A DNA stretch of 64,000 nt from Malikia sp041190985 (GCA_041190985.1 JBEEPT010000110.1:1-64000), one strand, 5' to 3'; positions 14,993 through 23,740 are shown, counted from the stretch's first letter. A program made the numbers and translations. Notes: generated from the letters alone by a model not told the origin.

Positions 14993-15588
14993 GGCCCTGG
15001 TGAGGCCCTGAGGGGCCCTGGGCGCGATCGGGCCCTGAGGGTTGCCCTTTGGCGGGGAGGCCCCGGGGAGGGGAAAGGCCCAGGGGAGGCCCTGGGAGGC
15101 CCGTAGGGAGCCGAGGCCCTGGGGAGGGGATGAAGGGGAGGCCCTGGGAGCCGAGGCCCTGGGAAGCGCCCCCAGGCGCCCCAGGGGAGGCCCTGGGAGC
15201 CGAGCTGAGGGGAGGCCCTGGGAAGGGAGGGGAAGGGGAGCCGAGGCCCTGGGAGCCGAGGGGAGGCCCGCCCGGTCCGGCCTGGGGAGCCGAGGGGAGG
15301 GGAGCCGAGGGGAGCCGAGGGGAGCCGAGGCCCAGGCCCTGGGAGGAACCCCCAGGCGAGGCCCAGGCCCTGAGGCCCGCCGGATGGAAGGGGAAGGGGA
15401 GGCCCAGGCCCGCCCGAGCTCCCCAGGGGAGGCCCTGAGGCCCCGCCTTGCCGGACCGGACGGGGATAGGTGCGGACCTGAGGCCCTGAGGCCCTGGGAG
15501 GCCCTGAGGGGAGCCCTGGAAGGCCCTGGAAGGCCCTGAGGCCCAGCCCTGAGGGGAAGGGGAGGCCCTGGGCGCCTGGAAGGCCCTG
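14993..15588 (+). repeat. Strand-biased GGCCCTG array
   Basis: About 21 copies of GGCCCTG, all on the plus strand by eye with no CAGGGCC seen, mostly within AGGCCCTGGGAG or AGGCCCTGAGG. About nine copies of GGGAGCCGAG are mixed in at 15107-15330. Spacing is irregular. Candidate origin, packaging or recombination region; function not shown. Confidence 0.75.
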
Positions 15589-15660
15589 AGGGGAGGCCCA
15601 GGCCCCGCCGGCGAGCCCTGAGGCCCGGTCAAGGTGCAAAAGGTGCGGGGAAAATGCACA

Positions 15661-15715
15661 CCACGGCGAACGATCGGCGAACGCTGGGGAAAGTGGAGCG
15701 TTCCCCAGGCCGTGG
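15661..15715 (+). promoter_or_regulatory. Nested inverted repeat upstream of terminase
   Basis: Outer arms CCACGGC (15661-15667) and GCCGTGG (15709-15715) enclose an inner stem CTGGGGAA (15684-15691) with TTCCCCAG (15701-15708). GGCGAACG occurs twice in the left half. Lying about 125 bases before terS, it is a candidate terminase recognition (cos/pac) or regulatory site. Confidence 0.4.
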
Positions 15716-15841
15716 CCCAGATAGGACGCTCGCCCCATGAACCGCGCGGGCAAACGGCCAGGATGCAAGAAAATCGGACGCTGCAGGCCCCGATTGCGGG
15801 CATAGGACGAGGCGTCAAAGCATGGACGGCTTGGACCCTTA

Positions 15842-16273
15842 ATGGCGAACCCCTACACGAAGTTCACCTACGACCAGATCAAGCACGCGCTCGAGGTCAG
15901 CGGCGGGATCATGGCGGCTGCGGCCCGCTATCTCACGAAGACCTACAAGATCTCGATCACCCGCTCTGGCGTCGCCGAGTTCGTGAAGCGGCACCCGGAG
16001 CTGCGCGAGATCAGGGAAGAGGCGCGCGAGGAGCTGCTCGACCGGGCGGAAGAGAACCTGCGCTACCATCTGCTGCGGCGGAGCGAGAAGACGACCTTCT
16101 ACGTGCTGAATCAGATCGGCGGCGCGCGCGGCTACGGGTTCACCCGGCTCGAGCACACGGGCGCCGGTGGCGGCCCGATCCTGCACGATACGGCCGAGGA
16201 CCGCCCCGACTTCAGCCAGATGACGGACGAAGAGCTGCAGGACTTCCTTGCCCAACGCATGGCCCGCGCTTAG
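15842..16273 (+). CDS. terS: Terminase small subunit
   Basis: 143 residues. The N-terminal part (FTYDQIKHALEVSGGIMAAAARYL...ISITRSGVAEFVKRHPEL) is a helix-turn-helix for binding the packaging site, followed by an oligomerisation helix (REEAREELLDRAEENLRYHLL) and a C-terminal tail (DFSQMTDEELQDFLAQRM) likely contacting the large subunit. It sits directly before the large subunit and overlaps it by 26 bases. No strong ribosome-binding site precedes the ATG. Role: recognises phage DNA and loads the packaging motor. Confidence 0.85.
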   Translation: MANPYTKFTYDQIKHALEVSGGIMAAAARYLTKTYKISITRSGVAEFVKRHPELREIREEAREELLDRAEENLRYHLLRRSEKTTFYVLNQIGGARGYGFTRLEHTGAGGGPILHDTAEDRPDFSQMTDEELQDFLAQRMARA

Positions 16274-17861
16274 CCCGGCCCAGCCGACACTCTTCGACGA
16301 CAAGGGCAGCCTCGACCGCGCGCTCTTGCGGGCGGAGATCGTCCGGCGGGCCGAGGTCTACTGGCTGGGCGGGGTCGACGCGGAGTTCCGCGCGTATTGC
16401 CTCGACCAGGCGCGCCGCGACGTCTGCTGGTTCTTCGACAACTTCGTCTGGACCCTGGATCCCAGGCTCAAAGCCTACATCCCGATGGTCATCTGGCCGC
16501 GGCAACGGGAATACCTGAAGTTCGTCGAGGAGCGGGTCGAAGCGGCCGAGGACTTCGCGGCCGAGAAGAGCCGCGACGTCGGTGTCACCTATCTCAACTG
16601 CGGGCTCGCCACCCAGAAGTGGCGGTTCGACGCCGGCTGGAAGACCAGCTTCTGCGCCAACAAGCTCGACCTCGTCGATCAGCGCGGCAACCCGGACAGC
16701 ATCTTCGAGAAGATCCGCGGCATCATCGAGGGGATGCCGAAGTGGGCGCTGCCGCCTGGCTACCGAGCGAGCCGGCACGACCGCGAGGCCAAGATCATCA
16801 ACCCGGCGTCGCGCAACATCATGACCGGCGAGGGTGGCGACAATGCCGGCCGCGGCGGCCGCTCGACCTTGTACGTGCTAGACGAGGCGGCGCACATCGA
16901 TCGCGCCGACAGCGTCAACGCCGCGACCTCGGCCAACGCCCGGACCCGTGGCTGGACGTCGAGCGTCAACGGCAACGGCAACCTGTTCTACCGCCTGACC
17001 CACGACGGCGAGATCCCGGTCTTCCGGTTCCACTGGCGCGACGACCCGCGCAAGAACGATGAGTGGGCGGAGAAGACCCGGCGCAAGCTCGGGCCGGAGA
17101 CCTTCGCGCAGGAGTTCGACCTCGATTACGGGGCCAGCATCACCGGCCTCGCCATCCCGTCGGCATGGATCGACGCGGCGCGCGAGCTCTACCGGCGGAT
17201 GCCCGACGTGGTCGAGAACTACCGGGCCAAGAAGGGGATCGGCGGCTGGGACATCGGCGGCGGCAAGGCCGAGAGCGTCGTCATTGGCAAATGGGGACCA
17301 GTGATCGGGAAGCCCCATGCCCGGCGTGATCCGGACAGCGTCGACGTCGCGTTCTGGGCGCTGGACTATGCCCGCGAGAACCGGCTCGGGCTGCTCAACT
17401 ACGACAGCGTCGGCCTCGGCTACGCCATGGGCAGCATCCTCGCCCGCGCTGCCACGCTCGACGTGCAGATCGAGGGCGTCAATGTCGGCGTGCCCCCGAC
17501 GGCCCGCGTCTGGCCCGACGAACGCACGTCGCAGGAGAAATTCACCAACCTGAAGGCCGAACTCTGGGGCCGCGCCCGCGAGGCCTTCCAGCGCAGCTGG
17601 CTTCTTCTTCGGCATCTGCAGGGCGACCCCGAGGGTATCGACTACCCCGTCGACGAGGTGATCCTGCTGGCCGAGGACGACGACCTGGCGCGGCAGCTCA
17701 GCACCCCCAAGCGGTTCCGCAATGAGGCCGGGAAGATCATGATCGAGACCAAGGAGCAGCTCGCCAAGCGGGGCGTGAAGAGCCCCGACCGGGCCGAGGC
17801 CGCGATCCTGTCCTTCCACGACCAGGGCGACGGCCCGCTCTTCTATGTGGGTGTCGCCTGA
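16248..17861 (+). CDS. terL: Terminase large subunit (ATPase and nuclease)
   Basis: 537 residues from TTG at 16248, overlapping terS. ATPase domain: Walker-A-like EKSRDVGVT (106-114) and Walker B LYVLDE with Asp212-Glu213. Nuclease domain (RNase H fold): WDIGGG with Asp335, NYDSVGLGY with Asp386, and a late acidic DRAEAAIL. The protein cuts concatemers and pumps DNA into the prohead through the portal. It overlaps the portal gene start (TGATG). Size and motif order fit the family. Confidence 0.92.
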   Translation: MPNAWPALSPAQPTLFDDKGSLDRALLRAEIVRRAEVYWLGGVDAEFRAYCLDQARRDVCWFFDNFVWTLDPRLKAYIPMVIWPRQREYLKFVEERVEAAEDFAAEKSRDVGVTYLNCGLATQKWRFDAGWKTSFCANKLDLVDQRGNPDSIFEKIRGIIEGMPKWALPPGYRASRHDREAKIINPASRNIMTGEGGDNAGRGGRSTLYVLDEAAHIDRADSVNAATSANARTRGWTSSVNGNGNLFYRLTHDGEIPVFRFHWRDDPRKNDEWAEKTRRKLGPETFAQEFDLDYGASITGLAIPSAWIDAARELYRRMPDVVENYRAKKGIGGWDIGGGKAESVVIGKWGPVIGKPHARRDPDSVDVAFWALDYARENRLGLLNYDSVGLGYAMGSILARAATLDVQIEGVNVGVPPTARVWPDERTSQEKFTNLKAELWGRAREAFQRSWLLLRHLQGDPEGIDYPVDEVILLAEDDDLARQLSTPKRFRNEAGKIMIETKEQLAKRGVKSPDRAEAAILSFHDQGDGPLFYVGVA

Positions 17862-20524
17862 TGCGGCGCGGGCTGCGGCGCTTCGAGGTGCCCTACTGGT
17901 CGCGGAGCAGCGTGCTTGAGCGCAAGGCCTCAGCCGTTGGCCCGCTGATCTCGCAGTACGTCCTGGGCCAGCCACAGTTCACGCCGCGGCGCTACGACCG
18001 GCTGGCCGACGAAGCCTACGCCAAGAACGTCATCGCCTACCTGTGCGTCCGGCTGATCGCCGACGCCGTGGCGTCGCTGCGCTGGATGGCCTTCGCCGGC
18101 GACCAGGAGCTCGAGCAGCACGAGATCAAGAAGCTCTTGAAGCGCCAGAACCCGATGTGCACCGGCGCCAACTGGTGGGGCGAGCTGGTGGCCTATCATC
18201 TGCTGGCCGGCAACGCCTACATCGAGGACGTCGGGCCAGGGCCGGATCAGCCGCCCAAGGAGCTGTGGAACCTGCGCCCGGACCGGATGAAGATCATCCC
18301 CGGCCCGTTCGGGATGCCTCAGGCCTACCGCTACGAGGTCAACGGCCAGTCGCGCGACTTCCCGGTGGATCTGGTCACGGGAGCAATCGGGCTCCTGCAC
18401 ATCAAGACCTTCCACCCGCTGCACGACTGGTACGGCATGAGCCCGGTCGAGGCCGGCGCGCGCTACATCGACATGGACAACGCCGCCTCGGACCTGAACA
18501 TCAGGACGCTGCAGAACGGCGCGGTGATGTCCGGCATGGCTGCCTTCAAGCAGCCCCTGAAGGACGACCAGATCGCCCAGGCCGAGGCCAAGATCCAGAG
18601 CCGGATCGGCGGCACCCAGAACGCCGGCAAGGTCCTGATCCTGGGCGGCGACTGGACCTATACCCGCATGTCGGACACGCTGGTCGACATGCAGTGGCTG
18701 GAGGGCATGGGCGAGAGTGCCCGCCGCATCTGTGCCGCGTGGAACGTGCCCCACATTTTGGTGGTCGCCGGCGAGTCGACCTACAACAACCGCGAGAACG
18801 CGCGGGTCGAGTTCTGGCTGCACACCGTGCTGCCCTATGTCGACCGGCTGCTGGGCGACCTCAATCCGTGGTTCCAGCGCCTCTACGGCGACGACGAGCT
18901 CGAGATCCGCTACGACCGGCAGGCGATCGACGCGCTCGAGCCCGTGCGTCGGGTGAAGCGCGAACAGGCTCGTGCCGACTTCCAGGCCGGGATCCTGACG
19001 CTCAACGAAACCCGCGGCGAGATCGACTATGGCGAGGTGCCCGACGGCGATCGCCTGCAGCCCATGGTCGCCAACGATCCGAACCAGGCCAACAACCAGC
19101 AGCAGCACGAGCTGGGCGAGGAGGCCAAGGACAAGGACTTCGGCCGCCAGGACGAGCTGGCGAACCGCAACCTCGAGCGCGACCTGAAGAAGGGCGAGAC
19201 CGAGAGTGCGCGGCAGCGCATCGACGCCCGCACCCAGCGCGACTGGTCGGTGGAGGACAGCGACACTGCGCACCGGCGCGCGATCGAGCTGGAGGATCGG
19301 CGCGAGCGCAACACGGTCCGACGCAAGGACGAGGACGACGACCCCGAGGCCGAGGAGAAGGCCAAGGGCGGAAGCAACGGCGGCTGGCGCAAGGTCGGGC
19401 GCAACAGGGACGGCAAGTGGCGGCTGGGGGGCGGCTCCGGCGACAAGCCCGCTGCTGGCGGCGGCGACAAGAAGCCTGCGCCCAAGATCCCGACCAAGCC
19501 CACGGGCGGCCTCAGCCCGGCGCAGCGCGCCGCTGCCACGCGCCGTGCGAACGCCGAGGCCCGACTACAGGGCGCCGACCCGGCGAAGAAGCCCAGCACA
19601 CCCGCGCCGAGCGACCAGAAGCCACTGACCGCGGCGCAGAAGGCTTGGCTGACCAGGAAGGCCAAGGCCGACGCCGCAGCAGCTTCGGCGGCCGAGAAGC
19701 CAGCTGCAACCACGCCCAAGCCCGCCGCGCCCGCCGCGCCGACCGCGCCGGCCAAGCCCGCTGCGCCGGCCGCGCCCGCCGCGCCGAAGCCGGTCACCGC
19801 AGCCGACAAGCCCGGCAAGCCCTTCAACCCCGAGGATCACTTCGAGGCCGGCAAATTCTCGCCCCAAGGCCGCCAGGCGGTGGCGGACGGGATTGCCGCG
19901 ATACCCGAAAGCCACCGTCGTCTGCTAGACGAGCAGATCGGCGGCATCAACATCAAGGCGTGGGAAGGTGAGGTTGCCAAGCAGCTCCCCAACGCAGCCG
20001 GCATCTTCATCCCGCGCACCCCGGTGGGACAGATGAAGCTGTTCGAGATCGCCGTCACCGACATCAAGAAGGCCGATCGACAGGGGTTCGGGGCTGTCAC
20101 GCCGGATCAGGTCAAGAAATACGCCGTCCATGAAATAGCTCACGCACTGGACCTGTCGATTGGCATGGTGAAGGGCGAGCGCAAGGATTGGTTTATCTCG
20201 ACCGAAGCGGATCTTCGGAAGTATCACAAGAAGTACCGGAAGATGGGCGGCTGGGAAAACACCGGCTATCGCGAGCAGGCAAGCCTGTATGCCGCGACGA
20301 ACCCCATGGAGACGTTCGCCGAAGTCTACGCCGGCCGGGTAACCGGCAGGATACACCGTTACATCGTCTACAATAAGGGCGCATTCGACCTGGATCAGAC
20401 CACCAAGAACGAGCTAGATAATCGCCAGAGGCGCGAAATTCGGCAACATGCCGCGTACCTCAACGGCGCGTCGAAGATCGTGGACAAGATCCTGGCGGAT
20501 TCCGAACTGGAGGCTCTGCCGTGA
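17861..20524 (+). CDS. Portal protein fused to anthrax-lethal-factor-like zinc metallopeptidase
   Basis: 887 residues, about twice a usual HK97-type portal. Residues 1-400 are a standard portal (KNVIAYLCVRLIADAVASL, ELWNLRPDRMKIIPG, GMSPVEAG, NAGKVLILGGDW, AWNVPHILVVAGESTYNN). Residues 400-590 are charged; 590-655 form a Pro/Ala/Lys linker. The C-terminal domain (660-887) has HEIAHALD (His757, Glu758, His761), Tyr810 and ETFAE (Glu817, Glu821). That is the M34/ATLF zinc-peptidase layout, including the Tyr seven residues before the third ligand. A separate prohead protease exists downstream, so this domain is not needed for head maturation. Likely a virion-carried effector, by inference. Confidence 0.88.
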   Translation: MRRGLRRFEVPYWSRSSVLERKASAVGPLISQYVLGQPQFTPRRYDRLADEAYAKNVIAYLCVRLIADAVASLRWMAFAGDQELEQHEIKKLLKRQNPMCTGANWWGELVAYHLLAGNAYIEDVGPGPDQPPKELWNLRPDRMKIIPGPFGMPQAYRYEVNGQSRDFPVDLVTGAIGLLHIKTFHPLHDWYGMSPVEAGARYIDMDNAASDLNIRTLQNGAVMSGMAAFKQPLKDDQIAQAEAKIQSRIGGTQNAGKVLILGGDWTYTRMSDTLVDMQWLEGMGESARRICAAWNVPHILVVAGESTYNNRENARVEFWLHTVLPYVDRLLGDLNPWFQRLYGDDELEIRYDRQAIDALEPVRRVKREQARADFQAGILTLNETRGEIDYGEVPDGDRLQPMVANDPNQANNQQQHELGEEAKDKDFGRQDELANRNLERDLKKGETESARQRIDARTQRDWSVEDSDTAHRRAIELEDRRERNTVRRKDEDDDPEAEEKAKGGSNGGWRKVGRNRDGKWRLGGGSGDKPAAGGGDKKPAPKIPTKPTGGLSPAQRAAATRRANAEARLQGADPAKKPSTPAPSDQKPLTAAQKAWLTRKAKADAAAASAAEKPAATTPKPAAPAAPTAPAKPAAPAAPAAPKPVTAADKPGKPFNPEDHFEAGKFSPQGRQAVADGIAAIPESHRRLLDEQIGGINIKAWEGEVAKQLPNAAGIFIPRTPVGQMKLFEIAVTDIKKADRQGFGAVTPDQVKKYAVHEIAHALDLSIGMVKGERKDWFISTEADLRKYHKKYRKMGGWENTGYREQASLYAATNPMETFAEVYAGRVTGRIHRYIVYNKGAFDLDQTTKNELDNRQRREIRQHAAYLNGASKIVDKILADSELEALP

Positions 20525-22221
20525 ACATCATCCCCGTGTTCGACGGTGGCCCGCACCCGATCATCACGGTGACGCAGCTGTTCATGGCCGACGGGCAGCT
20601 GACGCGCGAGGAGGCCGTGGCGCAGCTCGGATTGGAGCCGGAAGCGCCCGACGGGTACTATCTCGATACCGGCGAGCTGCTGAGCCCGATCAAGGGCAAC
20701 GCCAGCCCGCTCGAGCCCCCGGAGCTCAGTCAGCCGCCGAGCGCATGGGCGACCTACCTCGATGCCGCCGAGGGGCTCGACGAGGCCTGGACGAAGGTCG
20801 TCGATACCTACGTCGACGAGTACCAGAACCAGCTCTACGAGCTGGGCTTCGACGTCCCGTTCTTCGACGTCAGCGACGAGGACTTCGCCGCGGCCACGAC
20901 GGGGGCGACCACGGAGACTGGCGCAGGCGACGAGGAGGGCGCGGACGGCAAGTCCGAGCCCCCTTTTCCTACTGAGGACGACGGGCTGGCGACGCCCGTC
21001 TTCGCCTGGCTGGAAGTGCAGGAGCCCGAGCGGCTCGCCGACTGGTGCCGCGAGGTCGGCATCATGCCCCTGGTGATCCCGGCCAAGCCCACGCTGCATC
21101 CGGCCTACCACCTGACCACGGTCTACGGCGGCACGGTGGGCGAGGGCGACCGTGAGCCGATCGACGATGTCGAGACCCTGGATCCCGCAACCTATCGCTG
21201 GGCGCGCCTGGGCGCCGACGGCCGGGCCCTGGCGCTGGTGGTCGAGAGCCAGCTTGCCCGCGCCTGCAACATGCGCGCCACCGAGGCCGGCGCGGTCCAC
21301 GGCTTCCCGGCCTACCTGCCGCACATCACGGTGAGCTACGACCACGACGGTCCGGTGCCCGAGCGGCTGCCCGACTTCCCGATCACGGTCGGCCCCGAGG
21401 TGATCCTGGGCCCGGCCAAGACGACGAAGTCGACCTGGGGCGAGGAGCTCGAGCTGAAGGTCGACCCCGGCAACTATGAGGGCATCGGCGACGAAGTCCC
21501 CGACGAGGATCTGGCCGCCGCGGCCGCGGAATCGATCGAGGACATCATCCAGGACTTCGGCCGCCGGACCTATCGGGTGATCGACGTCGAGGCGTCCTTC
21601 ACGGTCAAACGGCCGGCGGTGATGGACTTCCTCAAGAAGTTCGGCGCCGAGCGGATCAAGGAGCTGGTCGGCACGACCACGCGGCGCGAGCTGGCCGACG
21701 CCATGGCGAAGGTCACCAGCGACGGCCCGACCTTCCCCAAGCTGGTCAAGGCGATCCGCGGCGTCTTCGCTCGTGCGAAGGGCGTGCGCGCCGAGATCAT
21801 CGCCCGCACCGAGACCACGCGCGCCGCCGGCTACGGCGCGCAGGCGGCGATCGCCCGCGGCAACGTCGAGCGCAAGATGTGGCTCAGCTCGCGCGACGCC
21901 TTCGTGCGCGACGCTCATTCGGCGCTGGACGGGCAGATCGTCGAGGCCGACAAGCCCTTCGTCTGGGAGGGCAATGAGGCCATGTACCCGGGGGACTTCG
22001 GCAAGCCCAAGCTCGACATAAACTGCCGCTGCCTCTCGATCCCGCTGCCGGACGAGAAGAGCGCGGCCGAGCTCGCCGACAAGGCCGCACGCGACACAGC
22101 CTGGAAGGCGGTCGAACAACGGCTGCGGCATCACGAGGAGATCCTGGCCGCGGCCCTGCGCGAGGGCTTCGCGCGACAGGAGCGGGCGGTCCTGGCGGCC
22201 CTGAGGCGGCGCCTGCCATGA
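20521..22221 (+). CDS. MuF-type head morphogenesis protein with embedded 2H phosphoesterase
   Basis: 566 residues from GTG at 20521 (GTGA overlap with the portal). Residues ~155-300 form a 2H phosphoesterase domain: HLTT at 197-200 and HITV at 268-271, preceded by LALVVES and YLP. This is the fold of phage Acb1, which degrades cyclic-oligonucleotide signals of CBASS. Residues ~380-520 are the SPP1 gp7/Mu F domain (ARTETTRAAGYGAQ, DAHSALDGQIV, MYPGDFGKPKLDINCRC). MuF proteins are minor head proteins that can be injected with DNA. An acidic linker (135-155) separates the parts. Confidence 0.88.
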   Translation: MNIIPVFDGGPHPIITVTQLFMADGQLTREEAVAQLGLEPEAPDGYYLDTGELLSPIKGNASPLEPPELSQPPSAWATYLDAAEGLDEAWTKVVDTYVDEYQNQLYELGFDVPFFDVSDEDFAAATTGATTETGAGDEEGADGKSEPPFPTEDDGLATPVFAWLEVQEPERLADWCREVGIMPLVIPAKPTLHPAYHLTTVYGGTVGEGDREPIDDVETLDPATYRWARLGADGRALALVVESQLARACNMRATEAGAVHGFPAYLPHITVSYDHDGPVPERLPDFPITVGPEVILGPAKTTKSTWGEELELKVDPGNYEGIGDEVPDEDLAAAAAESIEDIIQDFGRRTYRVIDVEASFTVKRPAVMDFLKKFGAERIKELVGTTTRRELADAMAKVTSDGPTFPKLVKAIRGVFARAKGVRAEIIARTETTRAAGYGAQAAIARGNVERKMWLSSRDAFVRDAHSALDGQIVEADKPFVWEGNEAMYPGDFGKPKLDINCRCLSIPLPDEKSAAELADKAARDTAWKAVEQRLRHHEEILAAALREGFARQERAVLAALRRRLP

Positions 22222-22427
22222 TCGTCGCCCTGGAGACCACGCCGGTGCTGAGCAGCCGCTACGGGAAGGTCCTGGGCCATCTGACCCTGCCCGCCGGCGA
22301 GCGTCGCGCGCTCCTCTTCAAGGGCGGTACCCGCGTGCCGGTCTGTTGGTACGACCGCGAGCGCAAGGCATGGGTGGCCGACCGCGACTTCCCGCTGACC
22401 AAGCTGCCGTGCTACGAGCCGCTGTGA
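22218..22427 (+). CDS. Small hypothetical protein
   Basis: 69 residues; the ATG overlaps the MuF stop. Beta-rich (VLGHLTLPAGERRALLFKGGTRVPVCWYDR...). Last gene before two terminators. No family recognised. Confidence 0.6.
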   Translation: MIVALETTPVLSSRYGKVLGHLTLPAGERRALLFKGGTRVPVCWYDRERKAWVADRDFPLTKLPCYEPL

Positions 22428-22448
22428 CCAAGCGATGGAGTTCACTCT

Positions 22449-22478
22449 GGCCGCGGTATCCCCGCGGCCTTTCTTTTT
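22449..22478 (+). terminator. Intrinsic terminator
   Basis: Perfect 8-bp stem GGCCGCGG (22449-22456) with CCGCGGCC (22462-22469), followed by TTTCTTTTT. Confidence 0.85.
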
Positions 22479-22578
22479 GACCCGCCACCTCGCGCGGCGT
22501 GGTACCCCCGCTGTGTGTCCCGGGGCTCCCCGCCCCCATGACACCGACTTGCGACTTGAGGCTTACTGCCCCGACTGT

Positions 22579-22612
22579 GAGGCCCGGCCCTGCCGCCGGG
22601 CCTCTTTCTTTT
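22579..22612 (+). terminator. Intrinsic terminator
   Basis: Perfect 10-bp stem GAGGCCCGGC (22579-22588) with GCCGGGCCTC (22595-22604), followed by TTTCTTTT. Second terminator in tandem, about 100 bases after the first. Confidence 0.85.
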
Positions 22613-22710
22613 CCATCCGCCACCCCGCACCTGCTGCTATGCAATCACCGCTCCGGTGGGTTCCACCCTGTTCAACCCGACATGGGCGGACGCCGGCTCA
22701 CCGGAGCATC

Positions 22711-22740
22711 CCGGTCAGGTAACGCACAGGTCCTGACCGG
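22711..22740 (+). repeat. Inverted repeat CCGGTCAGG/CCTGACCGG
   Basis: Perfect 9-bp arms (22711-22719 and 22732-22740) with a 12-base loop and no T-run. Possible operator or RNA hairpin before the capsid genes. Confidence 0.55.
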
Positions 22741-23013
22741 CGAGTTTCGCGGTTCCCTGCGCCGGGGGAGGGCGGGCCGGACATCCCTGGCGGAGGCCCG
22801 GCCCGGTCCCCGGGGCGGACCGCAGCGACCATACCCAAGCCGAGAGGGCGATCGGGTGTGAGGGGCGGTCGGCGGGTGCCTGAGGGGCTCGCCGGCCGCT
22901 GCCGCTTTCCAGCCGCGTCAATACCCCATCCGGCATCCCCGTCGAGACTTTCGGCAGACCCCGCGCGCAACCCTCCGTAAGGCTCGCCCCGGCCTATCAA
23001 CCGGAGTGCGACC

Positions 23014-23715
23014 TTGGCCCTCGAGACCAAGTTCATCGACGCCGAGAGCTGCGAGCTGAAGTTCCGCGAGGGCGACGACGAGCCCGTGCGCGTGAGCGGC
23101 TATGCGTCGGTCTTCGGTGGCGAGCCGGACAGCTACAAGGACGTGATCGCCCCCGGCGCCTACAAGGCGGCGCTGGATCGCTACGCCGGCGCCAAGCGCC
23201 ACATCCCGATGCGGCTGCAGCACGACAGCATCGTCATCGGCAAGTGGACCACCTTCCGCGAGGACGGCCGCGGCCTCTACGTCGAGGGTGAGCTGACCCC
23301 GGGCCATAGCGTCGCCAACGACGTGGCCGCCCTGCTGCGCCACGGCGCGATCGACGGGCTGAGCATTGGCTACAAGGCGCTGAAGGCCGATCGGGACGCC
23401 AAGGGCATCCGCACCCTGCGCGAGATCGACCTGCGCGAGGTCAGCATCGTCGACAACCCGGCCAATCCGGGCACGCGAGTTCTGTCGGTCAAGAAGGCCG
23501 ACCAGATCGTCACTGCGCGCGACTTTGAAGCCTGGTTGCGCGAGGACGGGGGATTTTCCCGCCGGGAGGCGGAGACGATCTCGATCAAGGGTTTCAGCGC
23601 CCTGCTGCGGGCTCGGGATGAGCCGTCAGAGGGCAGCGGTACCGATGAACGTCGGGACGACGGGAAGGCGGTCGCGGGGTGGCTGGATCAGCTGAAGCGG
23701 ATCCGGCCGGCGTGA
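23014..23715 (+). CDS. HK97-type prohead maturation protease
   Basis: 233 residues from TTG at 23014, supported by CCGGAG seven bases upstream. S78/U35-type serine protease: MRLQHD with His70, DGLSIGYKA with Ser117, and LREVSIVDNPAN after it. It trims the capsid protein scaffold domain during head maturation and sits, as usual, just before the capsid gene. The C-terminal ~60 residues are polar and probably a removable or regulatory tail. Confidence 0.92.
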   Translation: MALETKFIDAESCELKFREGDDEPVRVSGYASVFGGEPDSYKDVIAPGAYKAALDRYAGAKRHIPMRLQHDSIVIGKWTTFREDGRGLYVEGELTPGHSVANDVAALLRHGAIDGLSIGYKALKADRDAKGIRTLREIDLREVSIVDNPANPGTRVLSVKKADQIVTARDFEAWLREDGGFSRREAETISIKGFSALLRARDEPSEGSGTDERRDDGKAVAGWLDQLKRIRPA

Positions 23716-23740
23716 CCACCAATCCCGAAAGGACCGGCAA

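Larger units (their letters stand above)
14391..15841. other. Divergent non-coding region
   Basis: No supported gene. 14391-14640 is the least GC-rich part, between the leftward cluster and the terminase operon; it contains a short inverted repeat CCCAAT/ATTGGG (14469-14485) and should hold promoters, but none could be assigned firmly. 14641-14980 is G-rich with a small tandem repeat. 14990-15600 is the GGCCCTG array. 15600-15841 has nested inverted repeats before the terminase genes. Long open frames here on both strands reflect lack of stop codons in GC-rich repeats. Confidence 0.6.
22428..23013 (+). other. Non-coding break inside the head operon
   Basis: 586 bases with no supported gene between the MuF block and the prohead protease. 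It contains two intrinsic terminators, one long inverted repeat (22711-22740) and the CTTTCGGCAGACC motif. A new promoter for the capsid genes is expected here but no clear -35/-10 was seen. Confidence 0.6.

Noticed and set aside
14734..15818. Collagen-like Pro/Gly-rich frames in the repeat region
   Set aside because: Open in several frames on both strands because the repeats contain almost no A or T; no ribosome-binding site and no fixed Gly-X-Y phase.
22698..23036. Minus-strand 112-residue frame in the head-operon gap
   Set aside because: No ribosome-binding site, overlaps the protease start and an inverted repeat, and isolated on the wrong strand.
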